NCBI GenBank assembly: GCA_021798655.1
Contig: JAJZFE010000141.1
Coordinates: 1-6,181, forward strand
Source of the DNA: Acidobacteriota bacterium
Lineage (GTDB): Bacteria; Acidobacteriota; Terriglobia; Terriglobales; Acidobacteriaceae
Direction: 5' to 3'
DNA length: 6,181 nucleotides
In this document: positions 1 through 6,181 of the stretch, piece by piece
Layout: each line of letters begins with the position of its first letter
How positions within the stretch are numbered: position 1 is the stretch's first letter
Made by a program: the position numbers and the translations under genes
Notes under the pieces: model-generated
The model's input: the letters and a program-made list of their open reading frames with translations, nothing else
The model's database searches: none
What the model was told of the DNA's origin: nothing

Positions 1-93
1 AAGCTGGATGCGACGGGTCCGCCTGCATCGGTTGGAGCGGACCTGGCCGATGTGTTCGCACTGTCGGAGCCGTGCTCTGCGACAGGCACGTGA
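1..93 (+). CDS. Possible C-terminal end of an unidentified upstream gene (partial)
   Basis: Frame 1 is open from the first base to a TGA at 91-93 and gives 30 residues, ending SEPCSATGT. About 70 percent of its third codon positions are G or C, which resembles the genes downstream. I do not recognise the protein and see no motif. Frame 3 is also open, up to a TGA at 201-203, and would end DCVVVRASRFSC; its third positions are less GC-biased, but it cannot be excluded as the true reading frame. Because the start lies outside the window, neither length nor function can be judged. If frame 1 is right, the gap to the receptor gene is 213 bases, which leaves room for an independent promoter. Confidence 0.33.
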   Translation, partial: KLDATGPPASVGADLADVFALSEPCSATGT

Positions 94-105
94 GGGGAAC
101 CGGCA

Positions 106-122
106 GGCAGGGCATTCCCGCC
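106..122 (+). terminator. Weak hairpin after the putative upstream stop
   Basis: GGC-A-GGG, loop CATT, then CCC-GCC forms a six-pair GC stem with one bulged A, 12 bases after the TGA at 91-93. No T-run follows, so it is not a classical intrinsic terminator. It could be a mRNA 3' end stabiliser or simply chance in GC-rich DNA. Confidence 0.18.
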
Positions 123-199
123 GAGCGGAATTATCAGCACATCGGGGATGGCGTGGTTGCGCTGGACTGCGTCGTTGTTCGCGCGAGTCGCTTTTCCTG

Positions 200-229
200 T
201 TGACACGGACGGGAGCTTCTTCTTAGGTT
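200..229 (+). promoter_or_regulatory. Candidate sigma-70-type promoter of the TonB-dependent receptor gene
   Basis: A perfect -35 hexamer TTGACA lies at 200-205, followed by an 18-base spacer and TAGGTT at 224-229, which matches the -10 consensus at the first, second and last positions. Transcription would begin near 236 and give a leader of about 70 nt before the ATG at 307. The -35 box is convincing but the -10 box is weak. An 8-base palindrome, TCGCGCGA at 179-186, sits just upstream of the -35. Confidence 0.4.
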
Positions 230-292
230 GGCGCTCGCAATCGACTTCACTCGCGGAATCTTTCTGGAGGCGTCGAAGTGCTGTTCCACCTT

Positions 293-297
293 GGAGG
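293..297 (+). promoter_or_regulatory. Shine-Dalgarno that fixes the receptor start
   Basis: GGAGG lies nine bases before the ATG at 307. The reading frame is open further upstream, to another ATG at 148, but that extension would place 53 residues with no signal-peptide character in front of a clear signal peptide. It would also run through the putative promoter. The ATG at 307 is therefore preferred. Confidence 0.7.
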
Positions 298-306
298 CTT
301 TACCCA

Positions 307-3300
307 ATGACTCTTTCGCCCACGTCCGTTGTTACCCGACTTGTTGCGGTTCTGCTGCTTCTGGTTCCTGTTCTTCCCATCGCCGGGCAGACGACCACTG
401 CAGGTGCGATTGCCGGAACTGTTACGGACTCGACCGGCGCGACGTTGTCCGGGGTGAAGATCACAGTGACGAATGAGGAGACGCACCAGACGAGTGCGGC
501 GACGACGACGAGCCAGGGTTCGTATGCGGTTGAGAATCTGCCGGGCGGAAACTACACGCTCAACGCGACGCAGAACGGATTTGAACAGTTCAGCATGTCG
601 AAGGTGCACCTCGATCCGGGGCAGCGGCGCGGACAGAACATCAAACTGGCCGTGGGCAACGTGACGACGAAGGTGGACGTGGAGGCGGACACGGTGGCCG
701 TGCAGACTGAGTCCGCTGAATCGGGCGGCACGATCTCTGCAAAAGAGGTGTCAAACCTGATGTTGAATGGCCGCAACTTCCAGCAGCTTGCGACGCTGGT
801 GCCGGGCGTGAGCAGCGTGAACGGAGCCAACCAGCAGGTGAACTCGGGTTACCTGGGGCAGACAGACCTCATCATCGGCGGAGCGTCGTCGGAGGAGACC
901 ACGTACACGATTGACGGCGTGTACAACATGACGCCGACGTCGCTGATCAACATCAACATCACGCCGTCGATCGATGCGATCAACGAGCTTCGCATTCTGA
1001 AGAACTCGTACAGCGCCAAGTATGGATATGCCGGATCGGGGCAGGTGTTGATCGAGACCAAGCAGGGGACCAGCAATTTTCATGGGTCGGGCTATGAGTA
1101 CATTCGCAACAACGGATTTGCGGTGGCGCGGCCGTACTCGATCAGCGGTGTGCCGGCGACCAGTTCCAGTCTGCACTTGAATATCTTCGGCTTCACGGTT
1201 GGCGGCCCGATCTTTATTCCCAAGGTGTACAACGCCGGCCACAATGAGACGTTTTTCTTTGCCGGTGCCGAGTTCAAGACGAACCATTACGCATCGGTGT
1301 TGAACAGCCGGTCAGAGTTTACGCCGGCGATTCGGTCTGGCGATCTGAGCCTGAGCCACGATGCGCCAGTGTGCAACACGACGAATGCGACGGCAGTTGC
1401 GGCGGGCTGCAATAGTGCGGCGGCCGCAGCAGGCATTCGATATCTGACCTGCGACAGCTACTGCCAGAACCTGCTGGCCGCGCGTCAACTATCGCAGGCG
1501 ACGTGCTTCACAAAAGACGCAAACGGCGTGACAAACCAGTTGAATACAGCGTGCTTCGATCCTGCTTCGGCGTACTTCATCAACCCCGCAAACCTGTTTT
1601 TGCCGCTGCCAAATCTGCCGCAGAACAACAATACGAACTTCGCCAACTACATCAATACGAGTCCGGAGATGGACAGTCAAAACGATACGATCTACCGCAT
1701 CGATCAACGCATTGGCGACAGGCACCTGATCACGGCGCGGTACATGCACGAGGAGGTCAACGACGTTCGCCCGTCGCGTAACTTCAATGATCCGGCGCCA
1801 AACCCTGGTGCCACGGCATACACGCCCGCGCTCAATATGCTTCTGCGCTGGAGCTACACAATCAAACCCTCGCTGATCAACACGGCAGGGCTGGCGTACA
1901 CGGATCAGAAGGTGTCGCTGATTCCGACCGGAGCGTACAACATTCCTGCCGGGACGTTTCAGCAGGCGTTCAACAACGGCGACACGCGGTTGCCGTCGGT
2001 GATTATTGGCGGGTTCTGGTCGTGGATGGGTGTGGGTGTGCAGCCGAACTACTCCAAGACCGGGGACGGGATCTTCTCGGATGACCTGATCTGGTCGAAG
2101 AACAGCCATGTGGTGCAGGTGGGTGGGCTGTATATGTGGAATATCCTGCGCCTGAACGCGTCAGCCTTCTCCATGGGTCTGTTCAACTTCAGCGGAACGC
2201 ACACGGGCGACACGGCAGGCGATTTTCTGCTGGGCCAGCTTGCAAGCTACTCGCAGTCGAACGTGCAGCGCCAGGGCGTGTTTCATCAACACTGGTTTGA
2301 GCTGTACGCGCAGGATGACTGGAAGGCGACACCGCGACTGACGCTGAATTATGGTGTGCGCTACAGCTTCTACTCGCCCACTTCGACCGAGGGCAACCAG
2401 ATCACGAACTTCGACGCGGGCACGTTCAACCCGGCGGTTGCCCCGGCGGTGACGACGGGCGGCGGCTTCGTGCTGAACGGCGCGAACCAGCCCGTGACCA
2501 GCAGCGGAAGCGTTGCGAACTACCTGACGAACGGCGTGGTGCAAGCCTGCCAGAGCGGCACGCCGTGCGGCTTTACGGTTCCGAAGAAGAACCTGTTCTC
2601 GCCGCGCGTGGGCTTTGCGTATCGGCTGAACCAGGCAGGGACGAAGTCTCTGCATGGCGGCTATGGCATCGGCTACACCCAGGTGGGCATGTTTCAGGCA
2701 TCGGCGCTGTTGAGCAACTCTCCGTTCGTTTCCACGCCGAGCTTTGCGAACACACAGTTCAGCGTGCCGGCGGGAGGAACTGCGAATGCCCCGGGGCTTC
2801 AGTCACTGTCTGCGATTGCGAACTCCTACCGTCCGGCGATGATGCAGAACTGGTCGCTGACGTATGAGGATGAGATTGTTCCGCATGGCATTCTGAGCAT
2901 CACGTATGCGGGCGACAAGACGGACCATATCTTCTCCAACGCAGTGGACCAGAACTTTCCGATCGTGAACTCGAGTGCGAACTCGGCGACGTGCGCGGCG
3001 TCGGCCAATAATCTGAACCCTGCGGCGGCGGGGCAGATTCTCTACGATCCATGCCTGAACACGGGCGCGGTCAACGAGAACTACGAGCGACCCTACCCGG
3101 GGTACAGCTCTATTACGACAGGCGTTTCAGAGGGCACGGCAAACTACCATGGCCTGCAGACGGGCTTTGTGTATCGGCTGGCGGACCTGCAACTGAACGT
3201 GGCGTACACGTACTCCAAGGCATTGAGCGATCAGAACCAGACGGCGCAGGGCAACCTTGCGTATGGATTCGATTCCAACATTGGCTACCAGAACCCGCAC

Positions 3301-3882
3301 GATCCACAGCTGGACTACGGCGTGCCGAGCTACAACCGGCCGAACGTGTTCACCAGTGCGTTCGTGTATCAGATCCCGTTCATGCGGCACTCTGCGAATC
3401 TGCTGGCGCGCGAGGTGCTGGGCAACTGGGGTCTTTCGGGCCTGATCACGGACCAGAGCGGGTTTGCGACACCGGTAAGCCTGAGCTCTCCTTACGGTGG
3501 GCTGGCGACACGCCCCAACCTTACCGGCACGCTGGTGCGGAACTCCGGCAGCGGCAAGAAGGCGCTGGGGCAGAAGCCGCTGTACAACTACACGGCGTTC
3601 TCGGTGCCTGGGTTTGGCAGCTTCGGCAACTCACAGCCGGGCATCCTGCGTGGGCCGAAGGAAGTCAGCTTTGCCACGGCGGTGAACAAGGACTTCCCCA
3701 TCACGGAGCGGTTTCACGGGCAACTGCGCGCGGAGGCGTTCAACGTGTTCAACCATCCGAACATCAACTCGATCAACTCGACGTACTACTTTGCGCCCGC
3801 CACCAACGCAGCAAACTTTGGGTATGCCACCAGCGCAGGCGACATGCGGCAGATGGAGTTCTCTGCGCGCATCACGTTCTAG
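307..3882 (+). CDS. Oar-like TonB-dependent outer-membrane receptor with carboxypeptidase-regulatory-like domain
   Basis: The predicted protein has 1191 aa and should be an outer-membrane beta-barrel that imports a ligand with energy from TonB/ExbBD. A signal peptide covers residues 1 to about 27 (Arg11, then a Leu/Val-rich core, cleavage probably near PIAG/QTT). Residues about 33-115 form a carboxypeptidase-regulatory-like beta-sandwich (AGTVTDSTGATLSGV, later GGNYTLNA). The plug lies at roughly 128-253, with MLNGRNFQQLATLVPGV at 152-168 and TIDGVYN at 201-207. The barrel fills the remainder, with YAQDDWKATPRLTLNYGVRY near 667-686 and RAEAFNVFNHPNI at 1141-1153, ending in RITF; a terminal Phe is usual for barrels inserted by BamA. 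Such receptors are strongly expanded in Acidobacteriota, where carbohydrate uptake is often assumed, but this ligand cannot be read from sequence. No TonB box is evident. All ten cysteines fall in three likely surface-loop regions. It is preceded by its own candidate promoter and appears monocistronic. Confidence 0.95.
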   Translation: MTLSPTSVVTRLVAVLLLLVPVLPIAGQTTTAGAIAGTVTDSTGATLSGVKITVTNEETHQTSAATTTSQGSYAVENLPGGNYTLNATQNGFEQFSMSKVHLDPGQRRGQNIKLAVGNVTTKVDVEADTVAVQTESAESGGTISAKEVSNLMLNGRNFQQLATLVPGVSSVNGANQQVNSGYLGQTDLIIGGASSEETTYTIDGVYNMTPTSLININITPSIDAINELRILKNSYSAKYGYAGSGQVLIETKQGTSNFHGSGYEYIRNNGFAVARPYSISGVPATSSSLHLNIFGFTVGGPIFIPKVYNAGHNETFFFAGAEFKTNHYASVLNSRSEFTPAIRSGDLSLSHDAPVCNTTNATAVAAGCNSAAAAAGIRYLTCDSYCQNLLAARQLSQATCFTKDANGVTNQLNTACFDPASAYFINPANLFLPLPNLPQNNNTNFANYINTSPEMDSQNDTIYRIDQRIGDRHLITARYMHEEVNDVRPSRNFNDPAPNPGATAYTPALNMLLRWSYTIKPSLINTAGLAYTDQKVSLIPTGAYNIPAGTFQQAFNNGDTRLPSVIIGGFWSWMGVGVQPNYSKTGDGIFSDDLIWSKNSHVVQVGGLYMWNILRLNASAFSMGLFNFSGTHTGDTAGDFLLGQLASYSQSNVQRQGVFHQHWFELYAQDDWKATPRLTLNYGVRYSFYSPTSTEGNQITNFDAGTFNPAVAPAVTTGGGFVLNGANQPVTSSGSVANYLTNGVVQACQSGTPCGFTVPKKNLFSPRVGFAYRLNQAGTKSLHGGYGIGYTQVGMFQASALLSNSPFVSTPSFANTQFSVPAGGTANAPGLQSLSAIANSYRPAMMQNWSLTYEDEIVPHGILSITYAGDKTDHIFSNAVDQNFPIVNSSANSATCAASANNLNPAAAGQILYDPCLNTGAVNENYERPYPGYSSITTGVSEGTANYHGLQTGFVYRLADLQLNVAYTYSKALSDQNQTAQGNLAYGFDSNIGYQNPHDPQLDYGVPSYNRPNVFTSAFVYQIPFMRHSANLLAREVLGNWGLSGLITDQSGFATPVSLSSPYGGLATRPNLTGTLVRNSGSGKKALGQKPLYNYTAFSVPGFGSFGNSQPGILRGPKEVSFATAVNKDFPITERFHGQLRAEAFNVFNHPNINSINSTYYFAPATNAANFGYATSAGDMRQMEFSARITF

Positions 3883-3955
3883 CTCTGCGAAGGTCAGCGG
3901 CAGGGATTGATGACGATCAGGCGATGGTGATGCTTCGCACGTCGTCAGGATACCC

Positions 3956-3983
3956 GCCGCTGACTGCGCTGACGCAGTGGCAC
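3956..3983 (+). terminator. Competing small hairpins downstream of the receptor gene
   Basis: A perfect stem ACTGCG / CGCAGT with loop CTGA occupies 3963-3978. An overlapping alternative pairs 3956-3962 (GCCGCTG) with 3975-3981 (CAGTGGC) using one G-U pair. The two cannot form together. They lie 74-99 bases after the receptor stop and are not followed by a T-run, so an intrinsic terminator is not demonstrated. Confidence 0.2.
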
Positions 3984-4152
3984 AGATTGTCACGGTGGGC
4001 ATCAATGACGGAAGGCTTGTGAGCGATGGTCTCGACGATGGTGCCCGGGGCCGATGAGGACTTTGGAGACTTGGGGAAGTGGAAGGGGTTGTCGGCGAGT
4101 GTGATGCGGGACGCACACGAACGGCGCGTCGACAGGGGTTCCGATATGCGGT

Positions 4153-4239
4153 TTGAATACAGTCGCAAAGAAGCGTAGACGTGGCATTCGAAGCACGCGC
4201 GATCTTGCACTTTACTCTGCCGCGATGTGCAGGTAGAAG
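4153..4239 (+). promoter_or_regulatory. Candidate promoters for the racemase-like/MFS pair
   Basis: Two promoter-like pairs occur in tandem. The first is TTGAAT at 4153-4158, a 17-base spacer and TAGACG at 4176-4181. The second is TTTACT at 4211-4216, a 17-base spacer and TAGAAG at 4234-4239; each of its boxes matches the consensus at four of six positions. The second would start RNA near 4246 and leave a leader of about 60 nt. The ORF ATG at 4227 would lie upstream of that start site, which supports the internal TTG at 4308 as the real start. None of the boxes is perfect. Confidence 0.3.
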
Positions 4240-4293
4240 AAGAAGCGTTGGCTATCGTTCCAGCGACATGGCACGGGGCAACAAGATCTCCAC

Positions 4294-4298
4294 GGAGG
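4294..4298 (+). promoter_or_regulatory. Shine-Dalgarno that selects a TTG start
   Basis: GGAGG lies nine bases before TTG 4308-4310, the same spacing as for the receptor gene. The TTG opens the protein as MAKTLALIHTSP, the usual beginning for this superfamily (a first beta-strand directly at the N-terminus). The 27 residues that a start at ATG 4227 would add have no family character. Confidence 0.7.
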
Positions 4299-4307
4299 TA
4301 CGCCAAC

Positions 4308-5000
4308 TTGGCGAAGACACTCGCACTGATCCATACCAGCCCAACGCTGACGCCGATGTTTGGCGCGCTTTGCGACGAACATCTGCCGGGGACAAACGTG
4401 TTTCATATGGTGGACGAGAGCCTCATCAAAGACACGATCCGGTGCGGGCACCTGCGGCGCGTGACGATGCGACGACTTCTGACGATGATCGAATCGGCAA
4501 CCGCTGCGGGGGCTGATGCGGTGATGGTGACGTGCTCGTCGATTGGCGCGGGCGTGGCGATTGCACAGCGCCTGTTCGATATTCCGGTGATTCGTGTGGA
4601 TGAAGCGATGGCCGAGGCGGCGGTCGGTTGCGGTCGACGGATTGGCGTGGTGGCGACGCTACGCACGACGCTGGAGCCGACAATCGCGCTGCTGCGGACG
4701 AAGGCGGCTGAGAGTGGGAGAGAGATCGAGATTGTGGAGTCCGTATGTGATGGCGCATTCGAAGCGGTGCTGCGGGGCGACACCGTCACCCATGATGGCA
4801 TTGTGGGACGAGCGTTGGTAGACGATATGCGCGGGACCGATGTGGTGGTGCTGGCGCAGGCTTCGATGTCTCGGGTGGTGCAGGCGCTGCCGCGGGGTGC
4901 GCTGACGATGCCTGTCCTGAGCAGCCCTACGCTTGCAGTGCAGCGTGCGCGTGCGGTGATGGATGAGCTTGCAGGGGCGATGCACGGGAGTACGGTTTGA
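4308..5000 (+). CDS. Aspartate/glutamate racemase superfamily protein
   Basis: The product has 230 aa and should be cytoplasmic. The superfamily includes Asp/Glu and hydantoin racemases, maleate isomerase and arylmalonate decarboxylase; it has two similar alpha/beta lobes with one catalytic cysteine from each. The first lobe begins MAKTLALIHTSPTLTPMF and carries VTCSSIGAGV with the likely catalytic Cys76. The second lobe contains RRIGVVATLRTTLEPT at 110-125 and VVVLAQASMSRVV at 179-191. Where racemases have the second cysteine (a GCT-like motif), this protein has Ala183-Gln184-Ala185. It may therefore be an isomerase, lyase or decarboxylase using one cysteine, or bind a ligand without racemising it. 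From memory, relatives with the same AQASM motif exist, so this is probably a subgroup trait and not damage. Length is normal for the superfamily. The start is TTG at 4308. The stop overlaps the start of the MFS gene, so the two are almost certainly co-transcribed. Substrate unknown. Confidence 0.85.
   Translation: MAKTLALIHTSPTLTPMFGALCDEHLPGTNVFHMVDESLIKDTIRCGHLRRVTMRRLLTMIESATAAGADAVMVTCSSIGAGVAIAQRLFDIPVIRVDEAMAEAAVGCGRRIGVVATLRTTLEPTIALLRTKAAESGREIEIVESVCDGAFEAVLRGDTVTHDGIVGRALVDDMRGTDVVVLAQASMSRVVQALPRGALTMPVLSSPTLAVQRARAVMDELAGAMHGSTV
4986..4999 (+). promoter_or_regulatory. Shine-Dalgarno and TTGA stop/start overlap
   Basis: GGGAG at 4986-4990, inside the end of the racemase-like gene, lies six bases before TTG 4997-4999. 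That TTG overlaps the racemase-like TGA at 4998-5000, so the two genes share a TTGA, the TTG counterpart of the common ATGA overlap. The upstream in-frame stop is TGA at 4964-4966, and no ATG or GTG lies between it and the TTG, so TTG is the only sensible start. Translational coupling is expected. Confidence 0.65.
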
Positions 5001-6181
5001 GGAAGCGGCACGGTGTTCTCGGGCTGCTTTGCGTCGTGTCTGCGATTACGTTTCTGGATCGACTGGCGTTGCCTGTGGCTGAGCCATTCATTCGCACACA
5101 GCTGCATTTGAACGCTGCGCAGTGGGGATGGGTGCTGAGCGCGTATGTGCTGTCCAATGCGCTGTTCGAGATTCCGTCGGGTGCGCTGGGAGACTGGGTC
5201 GGACAGCGGATGGAGCTGACGCGCATCGCGGCGTGGTGGTCGATATGTACTGCAGCGACAGCGTGGTGCCGCTCGTTTGTGCAACTGGCGGGAGCGCGGT
5301 TTCTGTTCGGGATCGGCGCTGCGGGTGCCTACCCCAATGCTGCAGGCGCCATCGCGCGATGGTTTCCGAAGAAGGAACATGCGCGGGCACAGGGCTATGT
5401 GTGGGGAGCAAGCCGTCTGGGCGGTGCGCTGGCTCCATTGCTGCTGGTGCCCTGTGCGCGAGCGGCAGGCTGGCGCGCGATCTTCTGGGTGCTGGGCGCT
5501 GTCGGTGTGGCGTGGTCTGCAACGTGGTGGTGGTGGTTTCGTGACAGTCCGGAGACGATGCGCGGTGTGAGCGACGTGGAGTCGGTGGAGATTCGCTGCG
5601 ACGCTGCGGCAACGCGCGAACGCGGCACAGCGACGCCGTGGGCGCGGTTGTTCAGGCTGCGGCAGCTCTGGCTGATCGTTGCAGCGTACTTCTGCTATGC
5701 GTGGGGCAGCTGGTTTTACTTTGGATGGTTCACGACGTGGCTCGTACGCGGCGCGGGCTTCACTGTGCCGCAGATGGGGCTGTTCGCAGCGTTTCCATTT
5801 CTGATGGGGATGCTGAGCAATCTGGTCGGCGGCGTGTTGAGCGAGCGATTGGTGGAACGGTTCGGACGGGGCAGCGCCTATCGGTGGGTGACAGCGACGA
5901 GCCTCACCGTGGGCGGACTGCTGCTGCTGGGCATGAGCGTGGTTCATTCGCGCGGCGCAGTTCTTGCACTGGCGACGCTGGGCTTTGGAGCGATGGACTT
6001 GATGCTGCCGGCGGCGTGGGCGATGTGCATGAGCCTTGGTGGGGAGTACGGCGGCACGGCCACGGGCATGATGAATACGGCTGGTAATCTGGGCGGATGG
6101 TTGTGCACGATCCTCTTTGGCTACGTGGTGCAGGCGACGGGCGACTACAACCTGCCGCTGCGCGGAGTGGCTGTAGCCGTG
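4997..6181 (+). CDS. MFS transporter, ACS (anion:cation symporter) family, C-terminus outside window
   Basis: An inner-membrane permease; the frame is open from the TTG to the last base, giving 395 residues without a stop. Family members are usually about 420-440 aa, so only the last helix and tail are probably missing. Visible marks are FLDR at 19-22 after the first helix, QWGWVLSAYVLSNALFEIPS at 42-61 for helix 2, and the MFS signature loop GALGDWVGQR at 62-71. Helix 4 has GARFLFGIGAAGAYPNAAG, followed by ARWFPKKEHARAQG. About eleven helices can be traced, with the central cytoplasmic loop at about 181-222. Helix 6 ends in four consecutive Trp (residues 177-180, a TGG repeat at 5525-5536), then FRDSPE, a common position for an aromatic-rich end in this family. 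ACS members carry organic or sugar acids such as glucarate, galactonate, hexuronates and phthalate, usually with H+ or Na+. Coupling to the racemase-like gene suggests both handle the same or related acid (inference). Confidence 0.9.
   Translation, partial: MRKRHGVLGLLCVVSAITFLDRLALPVAEPFIRTQLHLNAAQWGWVLSAYVLSNALFEIPSGALGDWVGQRMELTRIAAWWSICTAATAWCRSFVQLAGARFLFGIGAAGAYPNAAGAIARWFPKKEHARAQGYVWGASRLGGALAPLLLVPCARAAGWRAIFWVLGAVGVAWSATWWWWFRDSPETMRGVSDVESVEIRCDAAATRERGTATPWARLFRLRQLWLIVAAYFCYAWGSWFYFGWFTTWLVRGAGFTVPQMGLFAAFPFLMGMLSNLVGGVLSERLVERFGRGSAYRWVTATSLTVGGLLLLGMSVVHSRGAVLALATLGFGAMDLMLPAAWAMCMSLGGEYGGTATGMMNTAGNLGGWLCTILFGYVVQATGDYNLPLRGVAVAV

Larger units (their letters stand above)
3883..4307. 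other. 425-bp stretch without a convincing gene
   Basis: No forward frame here gives a protein I recognise, and I see no tRNA or other known RNA. A reverse-strand frame is open from 4306 to 3917 (129 codons); its last 60 codons have a high GC third-position bias and end VRSITIA, while its first half looks random and lacks a good ribosome site. An overlapping reverse frame (4196-4002) reads RFFATVFKPHIGTPVDAPFV over the half where the first frame looks poor. This could be a remnant of a reverse-strand gene with a frameshift, or an artefact of GC-rich DNA. Towards the right end are two promoter-like pairs for the racemase-like gene. A forward ATG at 4227 lies in frame with that gene but has no good ribosome site. 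Confidence 0.5.

Noticed and set aside
179..186. Palindrome TCGCGCGA upstream of the receptor promoter
   Set aside because: It is only 8 bases of C/G-rich sequence with no symmetric extension and no second copy, so an operator cannot be claimed.
148..306. Upstream in-frame extension of the receptor starting at ATG 148
   Set aside because: It would add 53 residues without signal-peptide character before a clear signal peptide, overlap the TTGACA promoter candidate, and ignore the GGAGG nine bases before ATG 307.
3051..4022. 323-codon forward frame overlapping the receptor end
   Set aside because: Nearly all of it is an out-of-frame reading of the receptor barrel; the part beyond 3882 has no recognisable content.
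4184..4763. GCATTCGAAGC occurs both before and inside the racemase-like gene
   Set aside because: The copies are only 11 bases long, the flanks differ, and the second is ordinary coding sequence (residues around GAFEA); chance is the simplest explanation.
4403..5947. 514-codon open frame on the reverse strand
   Set aside because: It lies opposite two recognisable genes, is Arg/Pro/His/Ser-rich as expected for the antisense of GC-rich coding DNA, and shows no family motif.
1..6181. Search for CRISPR arrays, insertion sequences, tRNA genes and long repeats
   Set aside because: I saw no regularly spaced repeats, terminal inverted repeats, transposase motifs or tRNA-like cloverleaf; the GGGGTTCCGAT stretch near 4134 resembles a T-arm only superficially.

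Overview
The window looks like chromosomal DNA from an acidobacterium, most likely Terriglobia (the Terriglobus/Granulicella/Edaphobacter kind). This rests on one giant Oar-like TonB-dependent receptor with an N-terminal carboxypeptidase-regulatory-like domain, on phrases such as LNGRNFQQLATLVPGV and RAEAFNVFNHPNI that are typical of the expanded receptor family of that phylum, and on moderately high GC with GC-rich third codon positions. The placement is inferred from protein style, not from a marker gene.

Layout, all on the + strand. Bases 1-93 may be the last 30 codons of an upstream gene that cannot be identified. A short gap with a weak hairpin and a promoter-like pair (perfect TTGACA at 200-205) leads to the receptor gene at 307-3882 (1191 aa, outer membrane). 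A 425-bp stretch (3883-4307) follows with no convincing gene; it holds weak hairpins, two promoter-like pairs and a reverse-strand open frame that could be the remains of a lost gene. Then come two tightly coupled genes: a 230-aa Asp/Glu-racemase-superfamily protein (4308-5000) and an ACS-family (anion:cation symporter) MFS transporter (4997-6181, cut by the window end). Both start at TTG behind good Shine-Dalgarno sequences, and the transporter start overlaps the racemase-like stop codon in a TTGA arrangement.

Functional reading (inference): the receptor would bring a large or scarce ligand across the outer membrane. The MFS permease would move a small organic or sugar acid across the inner membrane, and the racemase-like enzyme may act on that acid in the cytoplasm. 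The coupling of the last two genes is strong; the link to the receptor is only proximity, and the 425-bp gap argues for separate transcription units.

Nothing here is clearly a new system. The points most worth a second look are the racemase-like protein, which keeps the first catalytic cysteine but has Gln where the second is expected; the receptor's ten cysteines, confined to three putative surface-loop regions in an even number; and the unexplained 425-bp gap.
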